From an uncultured Saprospiraceae bacterium (lineage in GTDB: Bacteria > Bacteroidota > Bacteroidia > Chitinophagales > Saprospiraceae): DNA of 33,805 nucleotides. The stretch's first letter is position 1. The number at the start of each line of letters is the position of its first letter. The notes beneath the pieces are model-generated. The model was not told the DNA's origin, ran no database searches, and was given only the letters and a program-made list of their open reading frames with translations. Of this stretch, positions 1 through 10,730 are shown in pieces. The translations under genes and the position numbers were made by a program. Location: assembly GCA_937961455.1 (NCBI GenBank), contig CALGNN010000036.1:1-33805 (forward strand). The letters are read 5' to 3'.

Positions 1-260
1 GATGAAGAGACAGAGAAAACAGCTTCATTTTCCGCATAAAATTCTATCGTTAATTCTTCAGCATCAACAGTTTTAAACTTTCGCACTAAGCCCTCAAAAA
101 CAAAGAAAGATGTACTTGGAATGGCTCCTTCCCTAAGTAATAATGTACCCTTTTTGAATTCTTTGATAGAATTCAATTTAGCTATCTCTTCTTGCTCTTC
201 CTTTGTCAGGCGAATAAAAGTCTGCGGTGAGGGAATTTTATTATTGATCGGATTTTCCAT
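1..260 (-). CDS. Crp/Fnr-family transcriptional regulator, N-terminal part (cut by window edge)
   Basis: The reverse strand reads an open frame from an ATG at 260 to the window edge, giving 86 complete codons. The protein begins MENPINNKIPSPQTF and continues with an effector-domain-like beta-roll pattern: KKGTLLLREGAIPSTSFFVF, then EGLVRKF, then EELTIEFYAENEAVFS. This spacing is typical of the cyclic-nucleotide-binding-like domain in Bacteroidota Crp/Fnr regulators, in which the phrase 'EG.vR.f' is common. The DNA-binding helix-turn-helix would lie outside the window, so family assignment rests on the N-terminal half only. It is divergent from rlmF across about 210 bases. Effector and targets cannot be told from what is visible. 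Confidence 0.75.
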   Translation of the reverse strand, partial: MENPINNKIPSPQTFIRLTKEEQEEIAKLNSIKEFKKGTLLLREGAIPSTSFFVFEGLVRKFKTVDAEELTIEFYAENEAVFSVSS

Positions 261-474
261 GTGTTATTTTCCAAATACAAGTTACTTTAAATCAATCGAT
301 AAGGCAATTTACAAAGTCCTCTGATTTTATTCTTAGACAAATTAAAATCGAATACACTACTAATGAAAATGAATACGGTTCCTTAGTGAATTTAAAAACA
401 AGCTTAACTTATAAGTATGGTAAGATTTCATATTGCTGTACTGCAAAGCAAATAATTATCTAATTTTACACGCA

Positions 475-1416
475 ATGTCGGGAAAAGAAAAAAAGAAGCT
501 ACATAAAAGAAACAGAAATCTTCATAGATATAATTTAGAAGCACTACAAGTGCTCGTACCCGAACTGAAAGAATATTGTACCATCAATAAAGCAGGAAAC
601 CCTTCTATTAACTTTTCTCATCCCTTGGCCGTCAGATATTTAAATAAAGCCATTTTACGACATTACTACGAAATCGCGTATTGGGAGTTTCCAGAAGAAA
701 ATTTATGCCCCGCCATTCCTGGAAGAGCAGATTATATTCATTACATGGCAGATTTATTAACTCAAGAAAATCATGGAAAGCTATCCAAAAATATTACTTG
801 TTTAGATATAGGAATTGGAGCCAGTGCTATTTATCCCATTATAGGCGTGGTTGAATATGATTGGAATTTTATAGGCTCTGATATTGATCCTGCTGCCATT
901 GAAAATGCCAAGAAGATTGTATCATCAAATGCCATTTTAAAAACTAAAATTTCTTGTAGGCTTCAAACTAATCCAAAAGAATTGCTCAATGGAATTATCA
1001 AAGAGTCTGATCACATCGATTTATGTATATCTAACCCTCCTTTTCATGCCTCTCTAAAAGATGCCGAAAAAGCTACACAACGCAAGAATAGAAATCTTCA
1101 TGGAAACAGAACCCTGGCTCAATCAAAAAACTTTTCTGGAAATTTGAACGAACTCGTTTTTGAGGGAGGAGAATTGGGTTTCATAAAACAACTCATTTAT
1201 GAAAGTCAAAAATATTCAAAACGCATATTTTGGTTTACGAGTCTCGTCTCCAAAGAAGAAAATTTATTCAAAATTTATCAAGCCTTAGAAAAGCAAAAAG
1301 TCAATCAAATAGAAACCATTGAAATGGCTACTGGAAATAAAATCAGTAGAATTGTAGCTTGGACCTATTTAAACGAGACGGACAGAAAAAATTGGAGAAC
1401 AAATCATTGGATGTAA
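475..1416 (+). CDS. rlmF: 23S rRNA (adenine(1618)-N(6))-methyltransferase RlmF
   Basis: This SAM-dependent enzyme methylates N6 of A1618 (E. coli numbering) in 23S rRNA. I start it at the ATG at 475, giving 313 residues against about 308 for E. coli RlmF; an in-frame TTG at 433 would add 14 residues that do not resemble the family. Visible features are a basic N-terminus (KEKKKLHKRN), the family segment CPAIPGRADYIH (residues 78-89), the SAM-binding loop CLDIGIGAS (109-117), and the N6-adenine methylase catalytic motif NPPFHAS (187-193). The following gene starts 22 bases later on the same strand, so co-transcription is possible though the functions are unrelated. Confidence 0.93.
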   Translation: MSGKEKKKLHKRNRNLHRYNLEALQVLVPELKEYCTINKAGNPSINFSHPLAVRYLNKAILRHYYEIAYWEFPEENLCPAIPGRADYIHYMADLLTQENHGKLSKNITCLDIGIGASAIYPIIGVVEYDWNFIGSDIDPAAIENAKKIVSSNAILKTKISCRLQTNPKELLNGIIKESDHIDLCISNPPFHASLKDAEKATQRKNRNLHGNRTLAQSKNFSGNLNELVFEGGELGFIKQLIYESQKYSKRIFWFTSLVSKEENLFKIYQALEKQKVNQIETIEMATGNKISRIVAWTYLNETDRKNWRTNHWM

Positions 1417-1438
1417 TCAAAGCAACATGGTATTTAAA

Positions 1439-2737
1439 ATGAAAAAACTCTTTGTACTCTTCCTATTTTCATGGAACATTGTAACAGCTCAAATTAGCGT
1501 AGAGCTAGTCGGGAGTCTCCCAGAAGCTGTTGCTAACAATGCAGTTTGTGAAGGGTTTATTAATAATGAAGCCTACCTGTTTTCTTTCGGTGGAATTGAT
1601 GCTACTAAACAATTTGATGGGATTCATTTAAAATCTTTTAGGTACAACATTGAGACTGGTGAAGCTATTCAGCTTGCTGACCTTCCTGATACTATGGGTA
1701 AAATTGCGGCAGGTGCATCTCGGATTGGTAACATCATTTATATTGCTGGAGGATATCATGTCTTCCCCAATGGTTCTGAAATTTCGTCTAACAAAATGCA
1801 TCGTTACGATATTGAAAACGATGTCTTTTTATCTGATGGAGCAGATATACCAATTCCTATCGACGATCATATTCAAGCAGTATGGAAAGACAGCCTAATT
1901 TTTATTGCAACAGGGTGGAGCAATTCTGGTAATGTTCCTAATGTACAAATCTATAATCCCACTACTGACGAATGGCTCGTAGGTGATCCGATGCCTAACT
2001 TTGGACCCTACATGTCCTTTGGTGCATCTGGAACCATACTAAATGATACGTTATACTTTTTTGGTGGAGCTACTTCAGAAGCAGGATTTGGACCTCAAAG
2101 CAGGCTTCGTATTGGAGCTATCAATCCCACTAATCCTACTGAGATAGCATGGTCCATCTCCACACCTTCCGAACCAACAACTGGATACAGATCAGCTTCT
2201 ATCAATTACGATGGCAAACTTTATTGGATTGGAGGAAGCTATAATACGTACAATTACAATGGCGTAGCTTATGATGGTTCAGGAGGTGTTCCATTGAACA
2301 ATAGGATTCTTTGGATCTCCCCCAATCAATTATTTTGGTCTGAAACCAAGTTTGATGAGATTCCAATGGATCTGAGAGGTATAGCGGAAATAAGTGATAG
2401 ACATAAATATATTGCTGGAGGTATGATAGAAAATCAAGTAGTCACAGATAAAATTTATAAAATCACATTCAATGAAAATGTAAACACGCTAGATCCATCT
2501 CAAGAAAATTTTGAAATCCTAATAGGTCCCAATCCATTTCAGCAAGAACTACTGATTTACAATCTAGAAGAGAAAATACTGCATATGCGTATTTATGATT
2601 CTGTAGGAAAAGAAATGCATACTCAGTTATTAACAAGAGGGTATCATATCATAGAATTATCGAATTTAGTGGATGGCTTGTATTATGTGCAAATAGAAAA
2701 TAAAATGTTTCAAAAAGTTATCAGACAAAATAAATAG
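1439..2737 (+). CDS. Secreted kelch-repeat protein with T9SS sorting domain
   Basis: The protein is 432 residues from the second of two in-frame ATGs. The ATG at 1427 would add MVFK, but the signal peptide MKKLFVLFLFSWNIVTAQ begins cleanly at 1439. The body holds several kelch-like blades, recognisable from the double-glycine strands FSFGGI, YIAGGY, YFFGGA, YWIGGS and YIAGGM, each followed by an aromatic plus 'YN/YD' strand, so a beta-propeller is expected. The last 75 or so residues (GPNPF, then MRIYDSVGKEMH, then LVDGLYYVQIENK) form a type A T9SS C-terminal sorting domain, implying export across the outer membrane and cell-surface attachment or release. No catalytic motif was seen; a binding or structural role is the simplest guess. 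It lies 22 bases after rlmF. Confidence 0.85.
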   Translation: MKKLFVLFLFSWNIVTAQISVELVGSLPEAVANNAVCEGFINNEAYLFSFGGIDATKQFDGIHLKSFRYNIETGEAIQLADLPDTMGKIAAGASRIGNIIYIAGGYHVFPNGSEISSNKMHRYDIENDVFLSDGADIPIPIDDHIQAVWKDSLIFIATGWSNSGNVPNVQIYNPTTDEWLVGDPMPNFGPYMSFGASGTILNDTLYFFGGATSEAGFGPQSRLRIGAINPTNPTEIAWSISTPSEPTTGYRSASINYDGKLYWIGGSYNTYNYNGVAYDGSGGVPLNNRILWISPNQLFWSETKFDEIPMDLRGIAEISDRHKYIAGGMIENQVVTDKIYKITFNENVNTLDPSQENFEILIGPNPFQQELLIYNLEEKILHMRIYDSVGKEMHTQLLTRGYHIIELSNLVDGLYYVQIENKMFQKVIRQNK

Positions 2738-2758
2738 TTATTTCTAAATCAAGTAATA

Positions 2759-3142
2759 TTGAATAGATCAGAAACCTTACATAAATTAAGACCCAAGCTT
2801 CATTTTGAAATTGAAGCAAAAACAGAACTTGAGAAGTTCCAAAATCAAACACTCCGTCCTATTTTAAAATTTCAGCATGACTTAACACTAGAACATTTAC
2901 ATGCAAGTAGATTCAAACTTGATAAATACAAGATCGAATCAAAGACTTTCCATGCAGCTTTGAAAAAGTTTATGTCAAATGACCTCAGCTTTAGGAATAT
3001 ATTGATTGGTACCATTTGCGGTTTGATGTCAATCGAAGAGTTTCAATTTTATTCCAATCACAAAGCTGAACTAACTAAAAGAATGCTCAGCATGCAACTG
3101 CAGCGATATATGGATACATTTTTTAAAAATTCCAATGAATAA
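2759..3142 (+). CDS. Conserved hypothetical small protein, TTG start
   Basis: I do not recognise a functional domain. The frame encodes 127 residues from a TTG at 2759; no ATG or GTG lies between that and the previous gene's stop. The sequence is basic, mostly helical by composition, and lacks a signal peptide or membrane segment. The segment ELEKFQNQTLRPILKFQHDL resembles an N-terminal signature I associate with short uncharacterised Bacteroidota proteins, but I cannot name the family. The last 8 bases overlap the start of the downstream glycoside hydrolase gene, so translation of the two may be coupled. It is probably cytoplasmic. Confidence 0.65.
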   Translation: MNRSETLHKLRPKLHFEIEAKTELEKFQNQTLRPILKFQHDLTLEHLHASRFKLDKYKIESKTFHAALKKFMSNDLSFRNILIGTICGLMSIEEFQFYSNHKAELTKRMLSMQLQRYMDTFFKNSNE

Positions 3143-4442
3143 ACACAGGCAAAATATTTACATATTGATATGGTCCTTATTTGTTTTGATCGCATTAAAG
3201 CAAGAATCATTTGGGCAATCATTATGCAATCGCGTTGGCATTTCTAATGGTTGGATGCTTCATATGAATGATAATGAAGTCAATCAAATTACAGCAGCTT
3301 GTTCTGCTACTTCAGCCTTGTATTTTCGAACAGACTTTGCTTGGTCTGATGTTCAGTGGAATGGCGATGATGAATGGAATTGGAGCAATATCGATCGTGT
3401 TTTACAATCTGCATTGTCACAGGATTTAGAGCTCATTGCCATACTGGATTATTTTCCACCGTGGGCTAATATTGAGACTGACACGAGCTATTGGTTTAAT
3501 TATGTTTATCAAGCAGGATTAAGATACATTCCGCAAGGTGTAGCTATATGGGAAATGTGGAATGAGCCGAATCTACAGAATTTTTTCCCTGACCCAAATG
3601 TTGAAGATTATGTAAAAAGAATACTGAAGCCTGGAGCAAATGCCATTCGAAAAGCTGCAAAAGAACTAAACGCCCAAGTGACAGTGCTTACAGGAGGCTT
3701 AGCTCCAGCAGCCTCTGATGGCACCAACATTTCTCAATTAGACTTTGTCACTGAAATGTATCATTATGATGCTCAAAACTATTTTGATGGCCTAGGACAG
3801 CATCCATATTGCTGGCCATTAGATCCAAGCATTCTCGATGACTTCAATTGGTTTTTAAAAACTCAAGAACTTTACAATGTTATGCAAGCTAATGGTGATG
3901 GACATAAACTTATCTGGGGAACAGAATTGGGATGGCCCACACACGATGCAAACCAAAATGGAGTAACGATCTTTGATCAGGCGATCTACTTGACTAAGGC
4001 TTATGATATTTGGAATGCCTGGAATTGGACAGGCCCTCTTATCTGGTATGCTTATAATGATGCAGGTACAGATTTGAATAATCCAGAAGATCACTTTGGT
4101 CTCACCGATCATCAATTTAATGCAAAACCTTCTTTGGACTCGTTTATAGTTGTTACCAATGAATGTGCTGGAAATTTATCTACAAAGCTGCATTACACAG
4201 ATCAACTTACAGGTATTCATTTATTTCCAAATCCTGTTAAAGACCAATTTACAATTAATGGTTTGCCCCTATTTAATACCATTAAAATCATTGACATTAA
4301 TGGAAATGTATACCACAATTATATCAATGCAAGCAGAAGCTTAAGTGTAAACATTCAGGACTTGCCAAGCGGAATATATTTTATATTAATTGAGCAAGAA
4401 GGTAATAACCAAACGAATTTCAAAAAGATTTTGAAAGAATAA
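3135..4442 (+). CDS. Secreted clan-A glycoside hydrolase (GH39/PslG-like) with T9SS sorting domain
   Basis: The 435-residue protein has an N-terminal signal (residues 1-28, ending ESFGQ), a TIM-barrel glycosidase body and a C-terminal T9SS sorting domain (about 360-435: LFPNPV, IKIIDINGNVYH, LPSGIYFILIE). Catalytic candidates are the acid/base E144 in EMWNEPN and the nucleophile E264 in WGTELGWPT, the usual beta-4 and beta-7 pair of clan GH-A. The combination of WNEPN and TELGWPT recalls the PslG/GH39-like group that cuts exopolysaccharide, but the substrate cannot be read from sequence. Export to the cell surface or medium is expected. The ATG overlaps the preceding gene by 8 bases. Confidence 0.82.
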   Translation: MNKHRQNIYILIWSLFVLIALKQESFGQSLCNRVGISNGWMLHMNDNEVNQITAACSATSALYFRTDFAWSDVQWNGDDEWNWSNIDRVLQSALSQDLELIAILDYFPPWANIETDTSYWFNYVYQAGLRYIPQGVAIWEMWNEPNLQNFFPDPNVEDYVKRILKPGANAIRKAAKELNAQVTVLTGGLAPAASDGTNISQLDFVTEMYHYDAQNYFDGLGQHPYCWPLDPSILDDFNWFLKTQELYNVMQANGDGHKLIWGTELGWPTHDANQNGVTIFDQAIYLTKAYDIWNAWNWTGPLIWYAYNDAGTDLNNPEDHFGLTDHQFNAKPSLDSFIVVTNECAGNLSTKLHYTDQLTGIHLFPNPVKDQFTINGLPLFNTIKIIDINGNVYHNYINASRSLSVNIQDLPSGIYFILIEQEGNNQTNFKKILKE

Positions 4443-4510
4443 AACATACTAAATTTAAAGTTTGCGAGTTTATTAAAGGACATTTATCACTAAAAATTAA
4501 AACCACTAAT

Positions 4511-5170
4511 ATGAGGCTCTTATTCATAGTGTGCCTAGTTCTCATCCTCCCTCAACTTGCAAATGCTCAAAAAGAAATTCAACTTGATATCAATTTTATT
4601 GAACAGATGAGATTTACAGAACAAGAAAATTTATTAGAGCAAAAACTGCACTGCGTTTTCTTGTATAATAAAACACTTGAAGACTTCGGCAAAAAAGATT
4701 TTATTACCTGCACTTTAGAAGATGACAAATTTGGCTTTCATTATAAGGGCGCACCATTAAACAATTTTTTCAACCCAAAAGAAGGGCACAATAGCCCCAT
4801 TGTAATTCGAGGTAAGTATACTGCGCATTCATTTTTACTTTCGTTTTATACCTACCTTGAAGACGATCGTTTTTACAAATTCAATTTAATTAGAAAAGAT
4901 GGTGGGGATTTTGCGATTCATAGCAATTATAAAAATGGGATGTATGATGGAGCCTATATTGAAAAATACTTATCCGCAGAAACTACAACAAGTGGAAACT
5001 ATACCCAGATAGATAGTTTCTATTTGGATACTATAGAAACATTCGACCCAAATACTTATGAATCAAATTTAAGCATTACAGAGAAAGAAAAAATTTCCGT
5101 AAAATGTGGAATATGGAAATACGCAACAGAAGATGGTGACAAAATAAAAGTCTATCAAAAATGTAATTAG
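4511..5170 (+). CDS. Secreted protein of unknown function, possible MORN-like C-terminus
   Basis: The 219-residue product has a clear signal peptide (MRLLFIVCLVLILPQLANAQ) and no membrane anchor, lipobox or T9SS domain, so it is probably periplasmic. The middle is beta-rich. Toward the C-terminus, GMYDGAYIEKY (143-153), SGNYTQ (161-166) and KCGIWKYATEDGD (198-210) resemble degenerate YwqK/MORN-type repeats ('G.Y.G...Y', 'G.W.YY..DG'). That likeness is weak. Four mature-region cysteines (positions 48, 67, 199 and 218) could form disulfides. It sits 68 bases after the glycoside hydrolase and 25 bases before a membrane protein of unknown function, which may be a partner. Confidence 0.7.
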   Translation: MRLLFIVCLVLILPQLANAQKEIQLDINFIEQMRFTEQENLLEQKLHCVFLYNKTLEDFGKKDFITCTLEDDKFGFHYKGAPLNNFFNPKEGHNSPIVIRGKYTAHSFLLSFYTYLEDDRFYKFNLIRKDGGDFAIHSNYKNGMYDGAYIEKYLSAETTTSGNYTQIDSFYLDTIETFDPNTYESNLSITEKEKISVKCGIWKYATEDGDKIKVYQKCN

Positions 5171-5195
5171 GCTTATTTCTCAAAGCATATTTATC

Positions 5196-6086
5196 ATGGA
5201 TTTTTCAACGAGAAACTTTATAGCATTTATCATTTTCATCATGCTATTGCTTTTCGGTCTTTGTCTAAGTATTTTAATTAATACCCCTTCCAAAATTGAT
5301 CTCCATATTGATGCAAAACATTCTGCAGGGAAGATATCAAGTTTGATTTTTAATGAGAATGATATACAATTCTCTCTTGATGATGATTTTTCAAAGGCCT
5401 TTTATAAAGCACTTTCTAAAAAAGCGCTTCATAGTTTACAAACTCAAATCTATAAAAATGCGGAGGTCAATGTTTATTACAATCAAGACCGGCAAGAGGA
5501 ACATTTACTCCATATTGTTCAATTAGAAAAAGATGATGAGGTGCTTATTTCTAAAAATCTCATTGAGCAAAAAAACAGTCACACTCGAATGTTTACTATG
5601 ATTTTTGGAGTATTAGGACTAACTATCTGTTGTTTATTATTATTTGGCAAATTCCAAATTGCTAGCATCTTGCAAAGAAAAAACCCAAATGATGGGATTA
5701 GCTTCCCTGCCCTCTTCCAAAAGAAGAATATGGCTGCTGCATGCTATACGGATCCATTCCTAATAGCAGATCGGAGATTAGCAAAACAAGTATATCAAAA
5801 CTGCCAGTTTATTGATGCTAAAGGAAAACGCCATTATGTAAAATCGGTGCATGAAGACAGTAAGCTATTACTATTGTCCAGTATGCAAAAAATTGGAGCG
5901 ATGATGAAATTCAAACCAAGCTATGAAAAACCTTCAGAGCAAGTTTCATTCGAAGAACTTAAGGGAATTATTGAAATTGAACTCAAAAAGTATCGTGGAG
6001 AAAGACATGGCAAAACAAAAGAAGAATATGCTCTAGCAATTCGTAATGCTAAAGACTATAGGGATTTAATAATGATATTGAATTGA
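5196..6086 (+). CDS. Two-pass membrane protein of unknown function
   Basis: No known family was recognised. The 296-residue protein has two hydrophobic segments, about residues 8-28 and 132-150, with about 100 polar residues between them. The C-terminal 145 residues are basic and follow GKF after the second segment, so the likely topology has the middle domain outside the inner membrane and both ends in the cytoplasm. The cytoplasmic part includes KFKPSYEKPSEQVSFEELKG and a Lys/Arg-rich tail. It is convergent with ywbE (12 bases between stop codons) and follows the secreted unknown gene by 25 bases, which suggests the two are expressed together. Confidence 0.7.
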   Translation: MDFSTRNFIAFIIFIMLLLFGLCLSILINTPSKIDLHIDAKHSAGKISSLIFNENDIQFSLDDDFSKAFYKALSKKALHSLQTQIYKNAEVNVYYNQDRQEEHLLHIVQLEKDDEVLISKNLIEQKNSHTRMFTMIFGVLGLTICCLLLFGKFQIASILQRKNPNDGISFPALFQKKNMAAACYTDPFLIADRRLAKQVYQNCQFIDAKGKRHYVKSVHEDSKLLLLSSMQKIGAMMKFKPSYEKPSEQVSFEELKGIIEIELKKYRGERHGKTKEEYALAIRNAKDYRDLIMILN

Positions 6087-6093
6087 TAAAATT

Positions 6094-6108
6094 AGACTTT
6101 AAAAGTCT
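6094..6108. terminator. Weak candidate bidirectional terminator at a convergent junction
   Basis: AGACTT (6094-6099) and AAGTCT (6103-6108) form a 6-bp stem with a three-base loop between the convergent stops of the membrane-protein gene and ywbE. On the reverse strand it is followed by AATTTTATC, a poor T-tract. The stem overlaps the ywbE stop codon, so this is only a candidate. Confidence 0.3.
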
Positions 6109-6305
6109 TCGTCTGGATGTATCTCCTTCACACGACCAACTTCACCAGTATCCAGTTTTACTTTTATTCCATGAGGATGGAATTTCGCATTCGTCAAAAT
6201 ACGTTTCACTAATCCTTCTGTTAACTCGCCACTTCTTTGATTTTGCTTTTCTACAATAGAAACCAATTGATCTACGGCTACGTCAGCGCGTTTTCGACCA
6301 TCCAT
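6099..6305 (-). CDS. ywbE: YwbE family protein (DUF2196)
   Basis: The 68-residue product matches the small YwbE family (DUF2196), whose members run about 60-70 residues. Diagnostic segments are KQNQRSGELTEGLVKRILTN, HPHGIKVKL and GEVGRVKEI. The family is widespread in bacteria, and its function is not established. It ends the carA-eno-divIC-sucD-ywbE run, starting 22 bases after sucD. The protein is predicted soluble and mostly beta, with a KOW-like 'HGIKV.L..G..GRV' pattern, so nucleic-acid binding is a reasonable but unproven idea. Confidence 0.88.
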   Translation of the reverse strand: MDGRKRADVAVDQLVSIVEKQNQRSGELTEGLVKRILTNAKFHPHGIKVKLDTGEVGRVKEIHPDEDF

Positions 6306-6327
6306 TTTGCAACAATGTTTTTAGCTA

Positions 6328-7200
6328 TTATTTTCCGAGGACCTCAGCCATTTTTTTACCAATCTCGGCTGGAGATTCTACTACATGAATACCGCATTCT
6401 GCCATGATTTTCATTTTGGCTTCTGCAGTATCTTCGGCTCCTCCTACTATGGCACCAGCATGCCCCATGGTTCTACCTTTTGGTGCAGTTTGTCCTGCAA
6501 TAAAACCCACAACAGGTTTTGTACCATGTTCTTTAACCCATTTAGCTGCATCGGCTTCCATGCTCCCTCCAATCTCTCCTATCATTACGATGCCTTCTGT
6601 GTCAGGATCATTCATAAGCATTTCTACTGCATCTTTTGTAGTGGTACCAGGAATTGGATCACCACCAATTCCGATACAAGTAGACTGACCCATACCAGCC
6701 TTTGTAACTTGATCGACTGCCTCATAAGTTAGGGTTCCTGATCTTGAAACAATCCCAATTTTTCCCGGGTTATGTATAAATCCTGGCATGATACCTACCT
6801 TAGCTTCTCCTGGTGTTATGACACCAGGACAGTTAGGTCCAACCAATCGAACATCTCGATCCTTGATGTAGCTTTTTACCTTTACCATATCTTGTACAGG
6901 AATACCTTCTGTAATACAAATGATAATTTTTATACCGGCATCTGAAGCCTCCATGATGGCATCTGCGGCAAATGGAGGTGGCACGAATATAATAGTGGTA
7001 TCAGCAGCTACTTCTTTGACCGCTTGTGCAACCGTATTAAATACTGGGACACCTAGATGTTCTTGCCCTCCTTTACCTGGTGTAACACCACCTACTACTG
7101 GAGTACCATATTCAATCATTTGACCGGCATGGAAAGATCCTTCCTTTCCAGTGATTCCTTGTACAATGATTTTCGAATTCTTATTTACTAATACACTCAT
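6328..7200 (-). CDS. sucD: Succinate-CoA ligase (ADP/GDP-forming) subunit alpha
   Basis: SucD pairs with SucC to interconvert succinyl-CoA and succinate in the TCA cycle with substrate-level phosphorylation. The 290-residue length matches E. coli SucD (289). The N-terminal CoA-binding fold shows [12 protein letters not shown] (13-24), followed by GPNCPG (121-126), the ligase region SRSGTLTYE (152-160), and the phosphohistidine in GHAGA (H247). The start codon overlaps the divIC stop by one base (TAATG), which suggests coupled translation. sucC is not in the window, so the two subunits are encoded apart here. Confidence 0.97.
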   Translation of the reverse strand: MSVLVNKNSKIIVQGITGKEGSFHAGQMIEYGTPVVGGVTPGKGGQEHLGVPVFNTVAQAVKEVAADTTIIFVPPPFAADAIMEASDAGIKIIICITEGIPVQDMVKVKSYIKDRDVRLVGPNCPGVITPGEAKVGIMPGFIHNPGKIGIVSRSGTLTYEAVDQVTKAGMGQSTCIGIGGDPIPGTTTKDAVEMLMNDPDTEGIVMIGEIGGSMEADAAKWVKEHGTKPVVGFIAGQTAPKGRTMGHAGAIVGGAEDTAEAKMKIMAECGIHVVESPAEIGKKMAEVLGK

Positions 7201-7514
7201 TATTCTTCGTTTACTATGATAAAGACGTCTTCGTTTTCCTTGTGCATATAAAAACGCTCTCTAGCATATTTTTCTTTATTTAATTCAAGATCCTTTTTTT
7301 CTAATCTTGCTGCAACAGTCATTTCTTTGTAATCGATAATTTCTTGTTTAATATTTTCTACTGAATGGTGCAATTCCCATTGCGTTCGTGCATTGTGTTT
7401 ATCGAAAAACAATACCCAAACCAAAAAAAATAAAACACTTGTCGTATACTTATTAAGCCATTTCAGGGATCGAAAAGAAGCATACACTTGCTTCATGATA
7501 GATAGCTTTGACAT
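7200..7514 (-). CDS. FtsB/DivIC-like septum formation initiator protein
   Basis: This 104-residue bitopic membrane protein has a short basic cytoplasmic N-terminus, one membrane segment (about 24-38, [15 protein letters not shown]) and a charged helical region likely to form a coiled coil (about 45-80). It ends with [20 protein letters not shown], where the pattern 'R..Y.mhk..E.vf.i' is characteristic of the DivIC/FtsB family. FtsB-type proteins bridge FtsL and FtsQ in the divisome. It lies between eno (37 bases upstream) and sucD (1-base overlap), a placement next to eno also common for FtsB in other bacteria. Confidence 0.85.
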   Translation of the reverse strand: MSKLSIMKQVYASFRSLKWLNKYTTSVLFFLVWVLFFDKHNARTQWELHHSVENIKQEIIDYKEMTVAARLEKKDLELNKEKYARERFYMHKENEDVFIIVNEE

Positions 7515-7551
7515 GTTACTTTTAGTTTTCTTACGTTAAAATTAGTCAATT

Positions 7552-9941
<2,390 letters not shown>

Positions 9942-9960
9942 TAAGATTATTCTGTTTGTA

Positions 9961-9968
9961 CAAATATA
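9961..9968 (-). promoter_or_regulatory. Bacteroidota -7 promoter element for carA
   Basis: The reverse strand reads TATATTTG, an exact match to the Bacteroidota -7 consensus TAnnTTTG, 19 bases before the carA start. No TTTG or TTG is found at the usual 19-21 base distance upstream, so only half of a promoter is recognisable. The predicted 5' untranslated region would be very short, about 12-15 bases. Confidence 0.45.
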
Positions 9969-10033
9969 AACTTATTCTAATATATTATTGGATTGTCTGG
10001 GTGCATTTTTACAATGTAAGTCAAACTTATTCT
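9968..10033. repeat. 11-bp direct repeat upstream of carA
   Basis: AAACTTATTCT occurs at 9968-9978 and again at 10023-10033, 55 bases apart, in the space between the ribosomal terminator and carA. The near copy touches the -7 element. Two copies in an otherwise short promoter region could be binding sites for a regulator, but chance in AT-rich DNA is possible. Confidence 0.35.
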
Positions 10034-10072
10034 TAGCGGGTTACACTTGAAAGTATGAGAATAGTTAAATAG

Positions 10073-10111
10073 AAAAAAAAAATAAGCCTGAGTGATTAAC
10101 TCAAGCTTATT
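10073..10111 (-). terminator. Intrinsic terminator of the ribosomal protein cluster
   Basis: On the reverse strand an arm AATAAGC, one mismatch, then TGAGT pairs with ACTCA and GCTTATT around a five-base loop (forward arms 10081-10093 and 10099-10111). A run of eight further T residues follows (10080-10073), extending the TT of the stem. It lies about 50 bases past the rplQ stop and is the only strong terminator between rpsL and carA. Confidence 0.88.
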
Positions 10112-10161
10112 GGATTATTTTTTGTTCAAAAACTAGATCGAGAATAATTTCCCTATGGAGT

Positions 10162-10671
10162 TTATTCTTCTTCGTCTTTAACTACAGCTTTAGCTGTTGC
10201 AGCCGCAGCTGTCGCAGTAGCTGCTGCATCAGATGATTTCTTTCTTCCTCTTCTAGTTCGTTTCTTACCAGATGCTTTACCAGCACCTTCAGCTTTCAAT
10301 TTCAACATGACTTCATTGTAATCTACAAACTCAATCATTGCCATTTCTGCTCCATCACCTTGACGGAAACCCGTTTTAATGATTCTAAGGTATCCACCAG
10401 GTCTATCTCCTATTTTTGGTGCAACTTCAGTGAAAAGTTCGTTGACCGCATGTTTGTTTTGAAGATAACGGAATACAACTCTTCGTGAATGCGTAGAATT
10501 GGTTTTAGATTTCGTAATCAATGGCTCTACATGTGTTCTCAAAGCTTTCGCTTTAGCTAGAGTCGTGTTAATTCGCTTTTCTAAAATCAGTGCGTTGGAT
10601 AGATTTTTTAGAAGGGCAACTCTTGCGCCTCTTTTTCTACCGAGATGGTTATGTTTCTTACCGTGTCTCAT
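10162..10671 (-). CDS. rplQ: 50S ribosomal protein L17 (bL17) with Ala/Lys-rich tail
   Basis: L17 sits near the peptide exit tunnel rim of the large subunit. The N-terminal [20 protein letters not shown] and the later [21 protein letters not shown]-type core are unmistakable. At 169 residues it is longer than the roughly 120-residue core. The last 40 or so residues are a low-complexity extension, [10 protein letters not shown] followed by an Ala/Thr-rich stretch and an acidic end. It is the last gene of the cluster, 59 bases after rpoA and just before the terminator. Confidence 0.97.
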   Translation of the reverse strand: MRHGKKHNHLGRKRGARVALLKNLSNALILEKRINTTLAKAKALRTHVEPLITKSKTNSTHSRRVVFRYLQNKHAVNELFTEVAPKIGDRPGGYLRIIKTGFRQGDGAEMAMIEFVDYNEVMLKLKAEGAGKASGKKRTRRGRKKSSDAAATATAAAATAKAVVKDEEE

Positions 10672-10730
10672 GTTATTAATTGATTAGCTTCGCAACACTT
10701 TAAAGTAATTGCAGGTTTATAAATTTATAT

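Noticed and set aside
261-330. Promoter for the Crp/Fnr-like gene (TGTATTTG on the reverse strand)
   Set aside because: The second base of the -7 box does not match and no -33 box lies at the right distance.
433-474. Upstream TTG start extending RlmF by 14 residues
   Set aside because: The ATG at 475 gives the family's usual basic N-terminus and length; the extra residues have no support.
10692-10712. Small hairpin (GCAA..TTGC arms) in the rpoA-rplQ gap
   Set aside because: Short, interrupted stem with no T-tract; expected by chance in this AT-rich gap.
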